From assembly GCF_016862935.1 (NCBI RefSeq), contig NZ_BONX01000018.1, positions 1 to 64,000 of the forward strand: a stretch of 64,000 nt of DNA, given 5' to 3'. This stretch comes from Plantactinospora mayteni (GTDB lineage: Bacteria; Actinomycetota; Actinomycetes; Mycobacteriales; Micromonosporaceae). The notes under the pieces are model-generated. The model saw only the letters and a list, made by a program, of their open reading frames with translations. It had not been told where the DNA came from and ran no database searches. A program made the translations under genes and the position numbers. Of the stretch, positions 17,798 through 26,575 are shown one piece after another; the stretch's first letter is position 1; every line of letters starts with the position of its first letter.

Positions 17798-18691
17798 TTA
17801 TCCGTCGACGCGCCCCTCGCCGGCCAGTACGCAGGTGTCGTCGACCATCTCCACCAGGCCGTCCTCGATCAGCCCGGCCAGCGCCCGGGAGCGTTGCAGG
17901 TCGTCCGACCAGACCAGGTCCAGCCGGACCCGGGGCACCGGACCGGTGGCCTCCCGGAGTACGGCCAGCAGCCTGCCCCGGACCTGGCGGTCGGTACCGG
18001 CGTACCGCTGTGGGCGGCGGCTCGGGCCGGACGGCGCGGTACGCCCCGACGCCCGCCAGGCGCACCGGGCGGCCAGTGGACAGTCGACGCACCGGGGTGC
18101 CCGGGCGGTGCAGACCAGCGCCCCCAACTCCATGAACGCGGCGCTGGCCCGGGCGGCCCGCTCCGGTACCGCCGGCAGCAGCGCCTCGGTGGCGACCAGG
18201 TCGGCGGGACGGGTCGCCGGCCCCGCGTCCGGCTCTCCGGCGACGGCCCGGGCCACCAGCCGGCGTACGTTGGTGTCAACTACCGGGTGCCGCTGCCCGT
18301 ACGCGAACGCCGCCACCGCCCGAGCCGTGTAGTCGCCGACGCCGGGCAGCGCCAGCAACTCGTCCAGCCCGGTCGGCACCTCGCCGCCGTGCCGTTCCAG
18401 TACGGCCACCGCGCACTCGTGCAGCCGTAGCGCCCGCCGGGGATAGCCGAGCCGTCCCCACATCCGGATCGCCTCGGCGGGAGTGTCGGCGGCCAGGTCG
18501 GCCGGCCGGGGCCATCGGGTCAGCCAGGCCCGCCAGGCGGGGAGTACCCGCACCACCGGGGTCTGCTGCAACATGACCTCGCTGACCAGGATCGGCCATC
18601 CCCCGATCCCGGGCTCCCGCCACGGCAGGTCACGGGCGTTCTCGTCGTACCACCGGATGGCGTCGGCGGCGAGCTGCGTTGGTGTCGACAT
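17798..18691 (-). CDS. mutY: A/G-specific adenine glycosylase MutY
   Basis: 297 aa. It removes adenine mispaired with 8-oxoguanine. Catalytic N-domain with VMLQQTPV, the helix-hairpin-helix LPGVGDYTA, Asp in HPVVDTNVRR, and a 4Fe-4S motif C-x6-C-x2-C-x5-C at CTARAPRCVDCPLAARC. The C-terminal NUDIX-like mismatch-recognition domain is short, as in many actinobacterial members. The ATG at 18691 is chosen over an upstream in-frame codon that adds low-complexity sequence from the neighbouring repeat. Confidence 0.93.
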   Translation of the reverse strand: MSTPTQLAADAIRWYDENARDLPWREPGIGGWPILVSEVMLQQTPVVRVLPAWRAWLTRWPRPADLAADTPAEAIRMWGRLGYPRRALRLHECAVAVLERHGGEVPTGLDELLALPGVGDYTARAVAAFAYGQRHPVVDTNVRRLVARAVAGEPDAGPATRPADLVATEALLPAVPERAARASAAFMELGALVCTARAPRCVDCPLAARCAWRASGRTAPSGPSRRPQRYAGTDRQVRGRLLAVLREATGPVPRVRLDLVWSDDLQRSRALAGLIEDGLVEMVDDTCVLAGEGRVDG

Positions 18692-18745
18692 GGCGCCGTC
18701 GATCCTGTCATGCCGGCCCGCCCGGCGGCCGTGGCGGGCACCCGG

Positions 18746-19025
18746 GTGTCCGCCCATCCTGGAGCGTGGGCCGGACGCCGGGTCGAGCCGCCGGACCCGA
18801 AGACCGTGCCGGGCGCGCCGTGGTGTCCGCCCATCCTGGAGCGTGATCCGGACGCCGGGTCGAGCCGCCGGACCCGAAGACCGTGCCGGGCGCGCCGTGG
18901 TGTCCGCCCGTCCCGGAGCGTGGGCCGGTTACCGGGTCGAGCCGCCGGACCCGCGCCGAGTGCCCAGGTGTCGGTCCGTCCCGGAGCGTGGGCCGGATGC
19001 CGGGTCGGGGTCCGGGTGGGGCGGA
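18746..19025. repeat. 77-bp tandem repeat, four copies
   Basis: Copies begin at the GTGTC of 18746, 18823, 18900 and 18968. The first two are almost identical; the third and fourth are diverged and the third is shortened to 68 bp. The array occupies nearly the whole 354-bp gap between divergent mutY and the ACT-domain gene, leaving about 20 bp before the latter's start. Confidence 0.9.
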
Positions 19026-19045
19026 TGATCGGGCAGACTGCCCGG

Positions 19046-19558
19046 ATGAACGAGCTCGCGATCACCGTCATCGGTCCGGACCGGCCCGGCATCGTGGCCG
19101 ACGTGACGGAGGCGCTGGCCCAGGTCGGGGCCAACCTGACCGACTCGACCATGACCCGGTTGCGCGGGCACTTCGCGATGACGCTGATCTGCGTCGGCCC
19201 GTCCGGTGCCGAGGCGGAGGCCGCGCTGGCCCCGGTTGTCGCGGACGGCCCGCTGGTGGCGACGGTCCGCCAGGTCGGCGCCGAGGCGACGAGTACGCCG
19301 TTCGGCGAGCCGTACCTGATGGCGGTGCACGGCGCCGACCGGCTCGGCATCGTCGCCACGCTGACCCGGGTACTCGCCGAGGCCGGCGGCAACGTCACCG
19401 ACCTGACCACCCGGCTGACCGGGCCGCTCTACGTGCTCCTCGCCGAGGTGGAGTTGCGGCCGGACGCGGCCGAGGCGGTCGCCGCCCGGCTGGCCGAGGT
19501 GGGCGCCGGGCTGGACGTGGAGGTCACCCTGCGGCGAGCCGACTCGGATCTGCTGTGA
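19046..19558 (+). CDS. Tandem ACT-domain protein (GcvR-like)
   Basis: 170 aa composed of two ACT domains, each opening with a ligand-loop motif: ITVIGPDRPGIVADVTEALA (about 6-25) and AVHGADRLGIVATLTRVLAE (about 92-111). ACT domains bind amino acids and the arrangement matches the glycine cleavage repressor family, though no gcv gene is present. It overlaps peptide deformylase by 4 bp (GTGA), implying coupled translation. Ligand and target are unknown. Confidence 0.85.
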   Translation: MNELAITVIGPDRPGIVADVTEALAQVGANLTDSTMTRLRGHFAMTLICVGPSGAEAEAALAPVVADGPLVATVRQVGAEATSTPFGEPYLMAVHGADRLGIVATLTRVLAEAGGNVTDLTTRLTGPLYVLLAEVELRPDAAEAVAARLAEVGAGLDVEVTLRRADSDLL

Positions 19559-20136
19559 CGGCGAAGGACGCTTCCGGGACGGCCGAGGAGTGCGGCCTGG
19601 GCGACTGGACACCCGAGCTGCTCGGCGACCCGGGCCGGGTACGCCCGGTGGTGACCGCGCCGGCCGGGGTGTTGAGCCGGGCCGGTGCCACCGTCGACCC
19701 CTGTGCCGACGAGGTGGTCCGGCTCGCCGCCGACCTGGTGGCCACCATGCGGGTCTCGCCGGGCTGTGTCGGACTGGCCGCACCGCAGATCGGGGTCGGG
19801 GCCCGGGTCTTCGCGGTGGACGTGACCGGGCATCCCAAGGCCGTCACCCTGCACGGCACCTTCGTGCTCTGCAACGCGGAGGTCGTCGAGGCGAGCCGCT
19901 GGCGGCCGGGCCGGGAGGGCTGCATGTCGGTCCCCGACCTCACCGGCGACGTGAAGCGGGCCAGTCGGGTGGTGGTGCGGGGGCTCCTGCCCGGCACCGG
20001 AGCGGCGGTACGGCTGGTCACCGACGGCTTCGAGGCCAGGGCGCTCCAGCACGAGATCGACCACTGTGCGGGCCGGCTGTTCCTGGACCGGGTGGCCGGC
20101 GCGCACGCGGTCTACCAGCGCAAGGTCTATCTTTGA
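19555..20136 (+). CDS. def: Peptide deformylase
   Basis: 193 aa. It removes the N-formyl group from nascent proteins. All three metal/active-site motifs are present: GLAAPQIG, EGCMS (Cys ligand; EGCLS in most homologues) and QHEIDH (two His ligands and catalytic Glu). GTG start within the stop of the ACT-domain gene. Coupling of deformylase with an ACT protein is unexplained. Actinobacteria often carry more than one def; whether this is the main one cannot be told here. Confidence 0.94.
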   Translation: MTAKDASGTAEECGLGDWTPELLGDPGRVRPVVTAPAGVLSRAGATVDPCADEVVRLAADLVATMRVSPGCVGLAAPQIGVGARVFAVDVTGHPKAVTLHGTFVLCNAEVVEASRWRPGREGCMSVPDLTGDVKRASRVVVRGLLPGTGAAVRLVTDGFEARALQHEIDHCAGRLFLDRVAGAHAVYQRKVYL

Positions 20137-20217
20137 CCGGCTGCGCCGATACCGCGTGGTGGGCCTCCGGCGCGTCGCGGGCGTCCCGGCCACCCGTGCC
20201 GATACGGTGAAACCATC

Positions 20218-20955
20218 ATGCGTCTGACGGTTGGCCCCCTTCCGCCCGCCGTGTATTGGCGGCGTCGAGCCGTCGTGCTCGGCGCCATGCTGCTCTTCCT
20301 GATCGTGGTGCTCTACTCCTGCGTCAACACGGGTGGGGCGGACGACTCCGGAAGGGACAGGACCGCCGGCTCCGGGCCGTCCCCGACGCTCACCCCGGAG
20401 GTCGACCCGTCGGCGTCCGGCCCTCCCGAGTCGGGTGCACCGGAGTCGGGTGGTCCGGGCGGGGGTGACCCGTCGGACGCGCCTCCGGCGGACGAGGAGG
20501 AGACCTCGGTCGAGCCGGCGGGCGGCGGTCAGGTGCCGACTGCACCGCCGCCGGTCGACAACGAGTGCACCGACCAGGAGATCTCGGTGATTCCGGTGCC
20601 CTCGCAGACCTCCGCGCAGCGGGGCGTGCCGATCGAGCTACGAATCAAGATCAAGAACATTTCCAGCCGTACCTGCAACCGGGACGTCGGCGCCGACCTC
20701 CAGGAGCTCTACATCAAGTCCGGGGCCCGGAAGGTCTGGTCGTCGGACGTGTGCAGCGAGGTCCGGTCCAACGACATCCGGCCGTTCCCGCCCAGCCACG
20801 AGAACGCGTACACCATCTCCTGGAACGGGCGGGAGAGTTCCAAGTGCGCCAACCAGCTCGCCGCCGGGCCCTATCCGGCGGCCGGCACCTACCAGCTCTT
20901 CGGCCGGCTCGGCAACAAGCACAGCGACCCGGTCCGGATAACCATCACCGGCTGA
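20218..20955 (+). CDS. Membrane-anchored protein with extracytoplasmic domain, function unknown
   Basis: 245 aa. One transmembrane segment (about 17-36, VVLGAMLLFLIVVLYSC), a Pro/Ser/Gly/Glu linker (about 40-115), and a folded C-terminal domain with four Cys residues that look like two disulfides and an immunoglobulin-like beta pattern (GVPIELRIKIKNIS, AGTYQLFGRLG). It converges with disA across a 69-bp gap. The overall design is a tethered surface domain; no enzymatic motif is visible. Confidence 0.75.
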   Translation: MRLTVGPLPPAVYWRRRAVVLGAMLLFLIVVLYSCVNTGGADDSGRDRTAGSGPSPTLTPEVDPSASGPPESGAPESGGPGGGDPSDAPPADEEETSVEPAGGGQVPTAPPPVDNECTDQEISVIPVPSQTSAQRGVPIELRIKIKNISSRTCNRDVGADLQELYIKSGARKVWSSDVCSEVRSNDIRPFPPSHENAYTISWNGRESSKCANQLAAGPYPAAGTYQLFGRLGNKHSDPVRITITG

Positions 20956-21024
20956 CCTCCGGCACCATCCCGCTGCCGGAGAGCCGGGCGGCAGGGACGA
21001 CCCGGCCGGCGCCGACGGTCAGGG

Positions 21025-22206
21025 TCAGACGTAGCGCTCCAGAATGGACGCCTCGGCGAGCCGGGACAACCCTTCCCGTACGCCCCGGGCGCGGGCGTCG
21101 CCGACCCCGTCGACGGCCTGTAGGTCCTCCACGGTGGCGCCGAGCAGCCGTTGCAGGCTGCCGAAGTGGCCGACGAGCCGGTCGACCACCAGCCCGGGCA
21201 GCCGGGGCACCTTGGCGAGCAGCCGGAACCCGCGCGGGCTGACCGCCGCGTCCAGCGCGTCGGAGGCACCCGGGTAGCCGATCGCCTTGGCGACCGCGAC
21301 CAGGTCGATCAGCTCGGTGGCGGTGAGCAGGTCCAGCTCGACCAGGGCCTCGTCGAGGGTCCGGGCCTTGCGCCCGGTCGGCAGGTAGTCGCGGATCACC
21401 AGGGTCCGGTCGGCGTCCACCCCGGCCATCAGCTCGTCGAGCTGGAGGGCGAGCAGCCGGCCGTCGGTGCCCAACTCCACCACGTAACCGGCGATCTCGT
21501 CGGCTATCCGCCGGACCATCTCCAGCCGCTGCACCACGGCGACCGCGTCCCGTACGGTGACCAGGTCCTCGATCTCCAGCGCGGAGAGGGTGCCGGAGAC
21601 CTCGTCGAGGCGGAGCTTGTAGCGCTCCAGGGTGGCCAGCGCCTGGTTGGCCCGGGACAGGATCGCGGCCGAGTCGTCGAGTACGTGTCGCTGGCCGTTG
21701 ACGTAGAGGCTGATGATCCGCATCGACTGGCTGACCGAGATCACCGGGAAGCCGGTCTGCCGGGCGACCCGCTCGGCGGTGCGGTGCCGGGTGCCGGACT
21801 CCTCGGTCGGGATCGTCGGGTCGGGCATCAGGTGCACGGCGGCCCGGACGATCCGGGTGCCGTCACTGGAGAGCACCACGGCGCCGTCCATCTTGCACAG
21901 TTCGCGGACCCGGGTGGCGGAGAACTCGACGTCGAGCGGGAAGCCGCCGGTGCAGAGCGTCTCGACGACCCGGTCGTAGCCGAGCACGATCAGCGCGCCC
22001 GTACGGCCGCGCAGGATGCGCTCCAGCCCGTCCCGCAGGGCCGTGCCCGGCGCCATCAGCGCCAGGTTGGCCCGCAACGGATCCCCGGTCGGCCCTGTCC
22101 CGTTCATGGTCATGCCGACGCCGACGGGGCGGGCCGAGGCACCGGCACTGGTGCGGACAGGAGGAGCCGCGCTGGCGGTTCGGTTCGCGTCGCGGTCGAT
22201 CGGCAC
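21025..22206 (-). CDS. disA: Diadenylate cyclase / DNA integrity scanning protein DisA
   Basis: 393 aa. It makes cyclic di-AMP from two ATP and scans DNA. The DAC domain has the catalytic [14 protein letters not shown] and GTRHRTAER motifs; a helical spine and a C-terminal helix-hairpin-helix region ([20 protein letters not shown]) follow. GTG start at 22206; an internal ATG at 22113 is possible because the first 30 residues are low-complexity. radA lies upstream on the same strand, as in mycobacteria and Bacillus, where RadA restrains DisA activity. Confidence 0.96.
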   Translation of the reverse strand: MPIDRDANRTASAAPPVRTSAGASARPVGVGMTMNGTGPTGDPLRANLALMAPGTALRDGLERILRGRTGALIVLGYDRVVETLCTGGFPLDVEFSATRVRELCKMDGAVVLSSDGTRIVRAAVHLMPDPTIPTEESGTRHRTAERVARQTGFPVISVSQSMRIISLYVNGQRHVLDDSAAILSRANQALATLERYKLRLDEVSGTLSALEIEDLVTVRDAVAVVQRLEMVRRIADEIAGYVVELGTDGRLLALQLDELMAGVDADRTLVIRDYLPTGRKARTLDEALVELDLLTATELIDLVAVAKAIGYPGASDALDAAVSPRGFRLLAKVPRLPGLVVDRLVGHFGSLQRLLGATVEDLQAVDGVGDARARGVREGLSRLAEASILERYV

Positions 22207-22342
22207 TCGGACATTCTACGGACTGCCCTGCGTTCGGTGCTGTCGCGGTTACTGTGACGTGCCACTGTGCCTGCTTCCTCCCATCGGCGCGCCGTCGGTA
22301 CCGTCCGGGACCGGCCGCGTAGTGTCCAGTTTGTAGCTGATT

Positions 22343-22355
22343 GGCAAGCCTTGCC
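22343..22355. promoter_or_regulatory. Perfect 13-bp palindrome in the radA-disA gap
   Basis: GGCAAG-C-CTTGCC lies in the 236-bp space between radA and disA, where a disA promoter would sit. It may be an operator; no regulator is assigned. The rest of the gap shows no coding signal. Confidence 0.4.
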
Positions 22356-22442
22356 GGGCGTGGCCGTCCCGCCCGGCCGCAGGTGGCAACGGCCGTAAGC
22401 ATGCCACGCCCCGACCAACCACAGCCTGGTGTGATCGTATGG

Positions 22443-23888
22443 TTACTCAGCCGACACCCGCGCCACGGCTTGCAGCGCCGATCGTACGTCGGTGACTTCC
22501 ATCACCCGCATGTTCTCCGGAGTCACCCCGCTGGCGCTCGGCCCGCAGCCGGTCGGCACCAGGGCGTACCTGAAGCCGAGCCGGGCGGCCTCGGCCAGCC
22601 GGCGCGGCACGGCGGCGACCCGGCGCACCTCACCGGTCAGCCCCACCTCGCCGATCGCCACCAGGTCCGGCGCGATGGCCAGGTTGAGCCCGCCGGAGGC
22701 GACCGCCAGGGCGACCGCCAGGTCGGCGGCCGGCTCGACCACCCGGATCCCGCCGACGGTGGCCGCGAAGACCTCCCGGTCGTGCAGGGTCAGCCGTTCC
22801 GTCCGGCGTTGCAGCACCGCCAGCACCATCGCCAGCCGGGCGCTGTCCAGCCCGGAGACCGTCCGCCGGGGCGACCCGGCCACCGTGGCGCCGATCAGCG
22901 CCTGGACCTCGGTGACCAGCGCCCGCCGACCCTCCATCGCCACCGTCACGCAGGTGCCGGGCACCGGGTCGGCGGAGCGGGTCAGGAACAGCCCGGACGG
23001 GTCGGCCAGGCTGCTGATCCCGCCCTCGTGCATCTCGAAGCAGCCGACCTCGTCGGCGGTGCCGAACCGGTTCTTGACGCCGCGCACCATCCGCAGCGAG
23101 GAGTGCTTGTCGCCCTCGAAGTGCAGCACCACGTCGACCAGGTGCTCCAGCACCCGGGGCCCGGCGACCTGGCCGTCCTTGGTGACGTGCCCGACGAGTA
23201 CGGTCGCGAGGCCCCGCTCCTTGGCGACCGCGACCAGGGCGGCGGTGACCGCCCGGACCTGGGTGACCCCGCCCGGCACCCCCTCGGTGCCCGGGGTGGA
23301 GACGGTCTGCACCGAGTCCAGCACCAGCAGGCCCGGCTTGACCGCGTCGAGGTGGCCGAGCACGGCGGAGAGGTCGTTCTCGGCCGCCAGATAGAGCTGG
23401 TCGTGCAGGGTGCCCATCCGCTCGGCCCGCAGCCGGACCTGGCTCACCGACTCCTCGCCGCTGACCACCAGCGACGGGCTGCCGGCACCGGCCGCCCACT
23501 GCTGGGCGACGTCGAGCAGCAACGTCGACTTGCCGACCCCCGGCTCACCGGCGAGCAGCACCACCGCGCCGGGGACCAGACCGCCGCCGAGCACCCGGTC
23601 CAGCTCGGGCACGCCGGTGGGGCGGGCCCTGGCCGGGGCGGCGCTGATGGTGGCGATCGGCCGGGCCGGCTCGGCCGGCGCCCGGGAACTCACCACCCGG
23701 CCGGAGACGGTCGGACCGGTGAGCGTCGACTCGACGACCGCGCCCCACTCGCCGCACTCCGGGCACCGGCCGACCCACTTGGGCGGCTGGTGGCCACAGG
23801 CGTCGCACTCGTAGGCGGGTCTGGGCTCGCGGCTCGCGGCCCGGCCGCGCCCGGCGGCGGGGCGGGACGTGGCTCGGCTGGTCGTCAC
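22443..23888 (-). CDS. radA: DNA repair protein RadA
   Basis: 481 aa. A RecA-like branch-migration helicase. The N-terminal zinc finger (CDACGHQPPKWVGRCPECG), Walker A GEPGVGKSTLL, the family-specific KNRFG motif and the C-terminal Lon-like domain are all present. GTG start. It sits between an LpqE-like lipoprotein gene and disA, the order seen around Rv3584-Rv3586 of M. tuberculosis. Confidence 0.97.
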   Translation of the reverse strand: MTTSRATSRPAAGRGRAASREPRPAYECDACGHQPPKWVGRCPECGEWGAVVESTLTGPTVSGRVVSSRAPAEPARPIATISAAPARARPTGVPELDRVLGGGLVPGAVVLLAGEPGVGKSTLLLDVAQQWAAGAGSPSLVVSGEESVSQVRLRAERMGTLHDQLYLAAENDLSAVLGHLDAVKPGLLVLDSVQTVSTPGTEGVPGGVTQVRAVTAALVAVAKERGLATVLVGHVTKDGQVAGPRVLEHLVDVVLHFEGDKHSSLRMVRGVKNRFGTADEVGCFEMHEGGISSLADPSGLFLTRSADPVPGTCVTVAMEGRRALVTEVQALIGATVAGSPRRTVSGLDSARLAMVLAVLQRRTERLTLHDREVFAATVGGIRVVEPAADLAVALAVASGGLNLAIAPDLVAIGEVGLTGEVRRVAAVPRRLAEAARLGFRYALVPTGCGPSASGVTPENMRVMEVTDVRSALQAVARVSAE

Positions 23889-23941
23889 CCGAGCACGCTA
23901 ACCAATCGGTACGACGGAAGCCGACTCACCCGGCCGGCGGC

Positions 23942-24661
23942 CTACTCGTGCTCCTCTTCCTCGCCGACGACCGGAGTACCGACCGGGGCCGGCACCAGCG
24001 GCACCGCGACCGGGGCCCGTACCGGCACCTGGGTGCCGCCGAAGTCGAAGCTCAGCTCGACGATGCCGCCCGGCGGCAGCGGCTCGGACAGCCCGGAGAG
24101 CTGGAGCCAGTTGCCGACGGTCTTGTTCAGGATCACGAACCCGCCGGCCGGAATCCGGATCTCGGCCGGCAGCGTCGGGGACGCCGTGGGCGACGGGGTG
24201 GCGGCGGCACCATCGGTCGGGGCCGCCGACGGCGAGCCGCCCGGCTCCGGGCTGCCCGAGGTGGCCGCCGGGGACGGGCCGCCGGTGGTCGGCGGCGGGC
24301 TCGCCGAGACGGTGCCGCGCGGGGTCGGCGCGGCCGAGGCGCCGGCCAGCGCCACCGAGCGGGCACCGGCGGAGCTGATCCGCACCGTGACGGCCTCGCC
24401 GGAGTCGTTGTAGAGGGCGACGTTCATCGGCGCGTCGCCGCCGGCCGGGTAGCCCTGGATGTTCAGGTAGTCGATCGACAGGTTGCGGACCTTGAAGGTG
24501 TTGTCGGCCGACTGGGCGTTGGCGCCGACGCTGGTGGGCACCTTGGCGGCGGTCTCGGCGATCTGGCCCGCGCCGCACCCGGACAGCAGCAGGGTGGCGG
24601 CGGCTGCCGTACCGGCCAGCACCGCAGCGGCTCGCCGAGCCCCCCTGATCGAGCGCGTCAC
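23942..24661 (-). CDS. LpqE-like lipoprotein (copper-chaperone-like beta-sandwich)
   Basis: 239 aa. A twin-Arg-containing n-region, a hydrophobic core and lipobox LLSGC (Cys29) mark it as a lipoprotein. The mature part has a beta-rich fold interrupted by a long Pro/Ser/Thr/Gly linker (about 125-175) and ends with an acidic tail EEEEHE. GTG start chosen because of AGGAGG five bases upstream. Its position directly upstream of radA matches lpqE in mycobacteria. Sequence similarity was judged by eye only, so the name is by synteny. Confidence 0.72.
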   Translation of the reverse strand: MTRSIRGARRAAAVLAGTAAAATLLLSGCGAGQIAETAAKVPTSVGANAQSADNTFKVRNLSIDYLNIQGYPAGGDAPMNVALYNDSGEAVTVRISSAGARSVALAGASAAPTPRGTVSASPPPTTGGPSPAATSGSPEPGGSPSAAPTDGAAATPSPTASPTLPAEIRIPAGGFVILNKTVGNWLQLSGLSEPLPPGGIVELSFDFGGTQVPVRAPVAVPLVPAPVGTPVVGEEEEHE

Positions 24662-24840
24662 CTGGTCCTCCTCGTGTGCGATCCCGGTCGCCATCGCGTT
24701 CCCGGGTCGGCGGAACGGGCACGGTGGCCGTACCCGGGCCCAACGGGCTCCAGGGTAGTGGGCGGTGATCGGCTCCCGTACGGCGACCCGGTATCCCGGC
24801 CCGGCCCGCTCGGGCGGTACGGGCCGGTGGAGTGGGGCGG

Positions 24841-25680
24841 TCAGACCACCCGGCCGCTGGTCACCAGCAGTACGACATCGATCAGCGCGACGAGCATCAC
24901 GGCCCGGAAGACGGCCACCGGGCGCTCGCCCCGGGCGGCGGCGGCCCGGCTGGCGTACCAGCCGACCGCCGGGACCACGGCGGCGACCGCGACCGCCGCC
25001 AGGCCGGCCCAGGACGGCGGCCCGGGCGGCCCGACCACCAGGGTCGCGGTGGCCGCCAGCAGCAGCCCGGCGGCGGCCAGCCGGGAGCCGGCCGGGCCGA
25101 GCCGGTGCGGCAGGCCGCGTACCCCGGTCCGCTCGTCGTCGGCCAGGTCCGGCAGCACGTTCGCGAAGTGCGCCCCGGCGCCGAGCAGCGCGCCCGCCGC
25201 GACCAGCCAGGCCGGCGGGGTCGGCGCGCCGGGCAGCCCGAGTACGACGACTGCCGGCAACGTCCCGAACGAGACCGCGTACGGCAGCACCGAGAGCGGG
25301 GTGGACTTCAGCGGCCAGTTGTAGAGCAGCGCGGAGACCAGGGCGAGGGTGGCCGCCCCGGCGGCGGTCGGGTTGAGGGTGAGTACGGGCAGCGGGGTGA
25401 CCAGGGCGGCCAGGACCCCGGAGACACCGACCAGCCGTCGGCTGATCATGCCGCTGGCCACCGGCTTGTCCCGGCGGCCGACCGCGGCGTCCCGGTCGGC
25501 GTCGAGCCGGTCGTTGACCCAGCCGATGGCGAGCTGGCTGGCCAGCACGGTGAGGGCCACCGCCGCGATGCCGCCGGGCGGATGCCCGACGCCCCAGGCG
25601 AGCAGGGCCGAGACGGCGGTCACCGCGACCGCCGGCTCGGGGTGGCTCGCCCGGACCAGCCCTAACACCACATGCGACAT
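24841..25680 (-). CDS. UbiA-family prenyltransferase
   Basis: 279 aa, eight or nine hydrophobic helices. The two Asp-rich motifs of the family are NDRLDADRDA and PDLADDERTG, which bind the Mg-diphosphate of the prenyl donor. It would prenylate an aromatic acceptor in the membrane. It lies back-to-back (46 bp) with a UbiG-like methyltransferase and near a type III PKS, so it is probably part of that pathway. Codon 6 is TTA (25663-25665), suggesting dependence on the rare tRNA-Leu(UAA) as for many secondary-metabolism genes. GTG codons 4 and 5 are alternative starts, and TTA remains inside. Confidence 0.85.
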   Translation of the reverse strand: MSHVVLGLVRASHPEPAVAVTAVSALLAWGVGHPPGGIAAVALTVLASQLAIGWVNDRLDADRDAAVGRRDKPVASGMISRRLVGVSGVLAALVTPLPVLTLNPTAAGAATLALVSALLYNWPLKSTPLSVLPYAVSFGTLPAVVVLGLPGAPTPPAWLVAAGALLGAGAHFANVLPDLADDERTGVRGLPHRLGPAGSRLAAAGLLLAATATLVVGPPGPPSWAGLAAVAVAAVVPAVGWYASRAAAARGERPVAVFRAVMLVALIDVVLLVTSGRVV

Positions 25681-25726
25681 ATGGGAAGTCTGGTTGTTAC
25701 CGCTCGGTCGTGCCAGGCTCGATCGC

Positions 25727-26527
25727 ATGCGGAGAGCGCGGACCAGGGAGGATGCCGGGGCCAGCACGCCCGGCAGCCGGGTCCGGCGACTGCCGCGCAA
25801 CGACCCCCGGCAGTACGACGACCTGGCCGACGAGTGGTGGCAGCCGGACGGCGCCTTCGCGATGCTGCACTGGCTGGCCGAGGCACGGGCCGGGCTGGTG
25901 CCGCCGGCCACCCGTCCCGGGGCGGTCCTGGTCGACCTCGGCTGCGGAGCCGGGCTGCTCGCCCCCCGGGTGGCCGGCAGGGGCTACCGGCACGTCGGGG
26001 TGGACCTGGTCCGCTCCGCGCTCGCCCAGGCCGCCGCGCACGGCGTCACCCCGGTCAACGGGGACGCCGGGGCGGTACCGCTGGCCGACGGCTGCGCCGA
26101 CGTGGTGGCCGCCGGTGAGGTACTGGAGCACGTACCGGATTGGCGGCGGGTGGTGGCCGAGGCGGCCCGGCTGCTCCGGCCCGGCGGCACGCTGGTGCTG
26201 GACACCCTCAACGCCACCCTGCTGAGCCGCCTGCTGGCGATACGGGTGGCCGAACTCTTCCCCGGCGTACCCCGGGGCATCCACGACCCCCGTCTCTTCG
26301 TCGACGCCGGGGAGTTGGTCCAGGAGTGCGCCCGGCACGGGATCGCGCTGCGGGTCCGGGGCATCCGGCCGGCGGCCTGGGGCACGGCACGCTGGCTGCT
26401 GCGCCGGGCGGTCCGGCGCTCGGGCCCGGCCGGGGACGGGCGGACCGAGGCCCCGGACGCGCCACGGATCGTGCCGACCTGGTCGGCGGCGGTGCTCTAC
26501 CAGGGGTGGGGGACCAGACAGGAGTAG
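25727..26527 (+). CDS. UbiG-like SAM-dependent methyltransferase
   Basis: 266 aa. The N-terminal RQYDDLADEWWQPDGAF resembles the UbiG signature; SAM motif VDLGCGAGLLAPRV, then AGEVLEHVPDW and LRPGGTLVLDTLN follow. UbiG enzymes O-methylate catechol or hydroquinone rings of quinone lipids, a fitting tailoring step for a phenolic lipid made by the neighbouring type III PKS. ATG with no convincing RBS; translation may be leaderless. The following flavoenzyme gene begins 48 bp downstream. Confidence 0.83.
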   Translation: MRRARTREDAGASTPGSRVRRLPRNDPRQYDDLADEWWQPDGAFAMLHWLAEARAGLVPPATRPGAVLVDLGCGAGLLAPRVAGRGYRHVGVDLVRSALAQAAAHGVTPVNGDAGAVPLADGCADVVAAGEVLEHVPDWRRVVAEAARLLRPGGTLVLDTLNATLLSRLLAIRVAELFPGVPRGIHDPRLFVDAGELVQECARHGIALRVRGIRPAAWGTARWLLRRAVRRSGPAGDGRTEAPDAPRIVPTWSAAVLYQGWGTRQE

Positions 26528-26575
26528 GGCGGGCGGCAGCGCCGGCCATCCCGGCCGGTGCGGGAAGGGACACGC

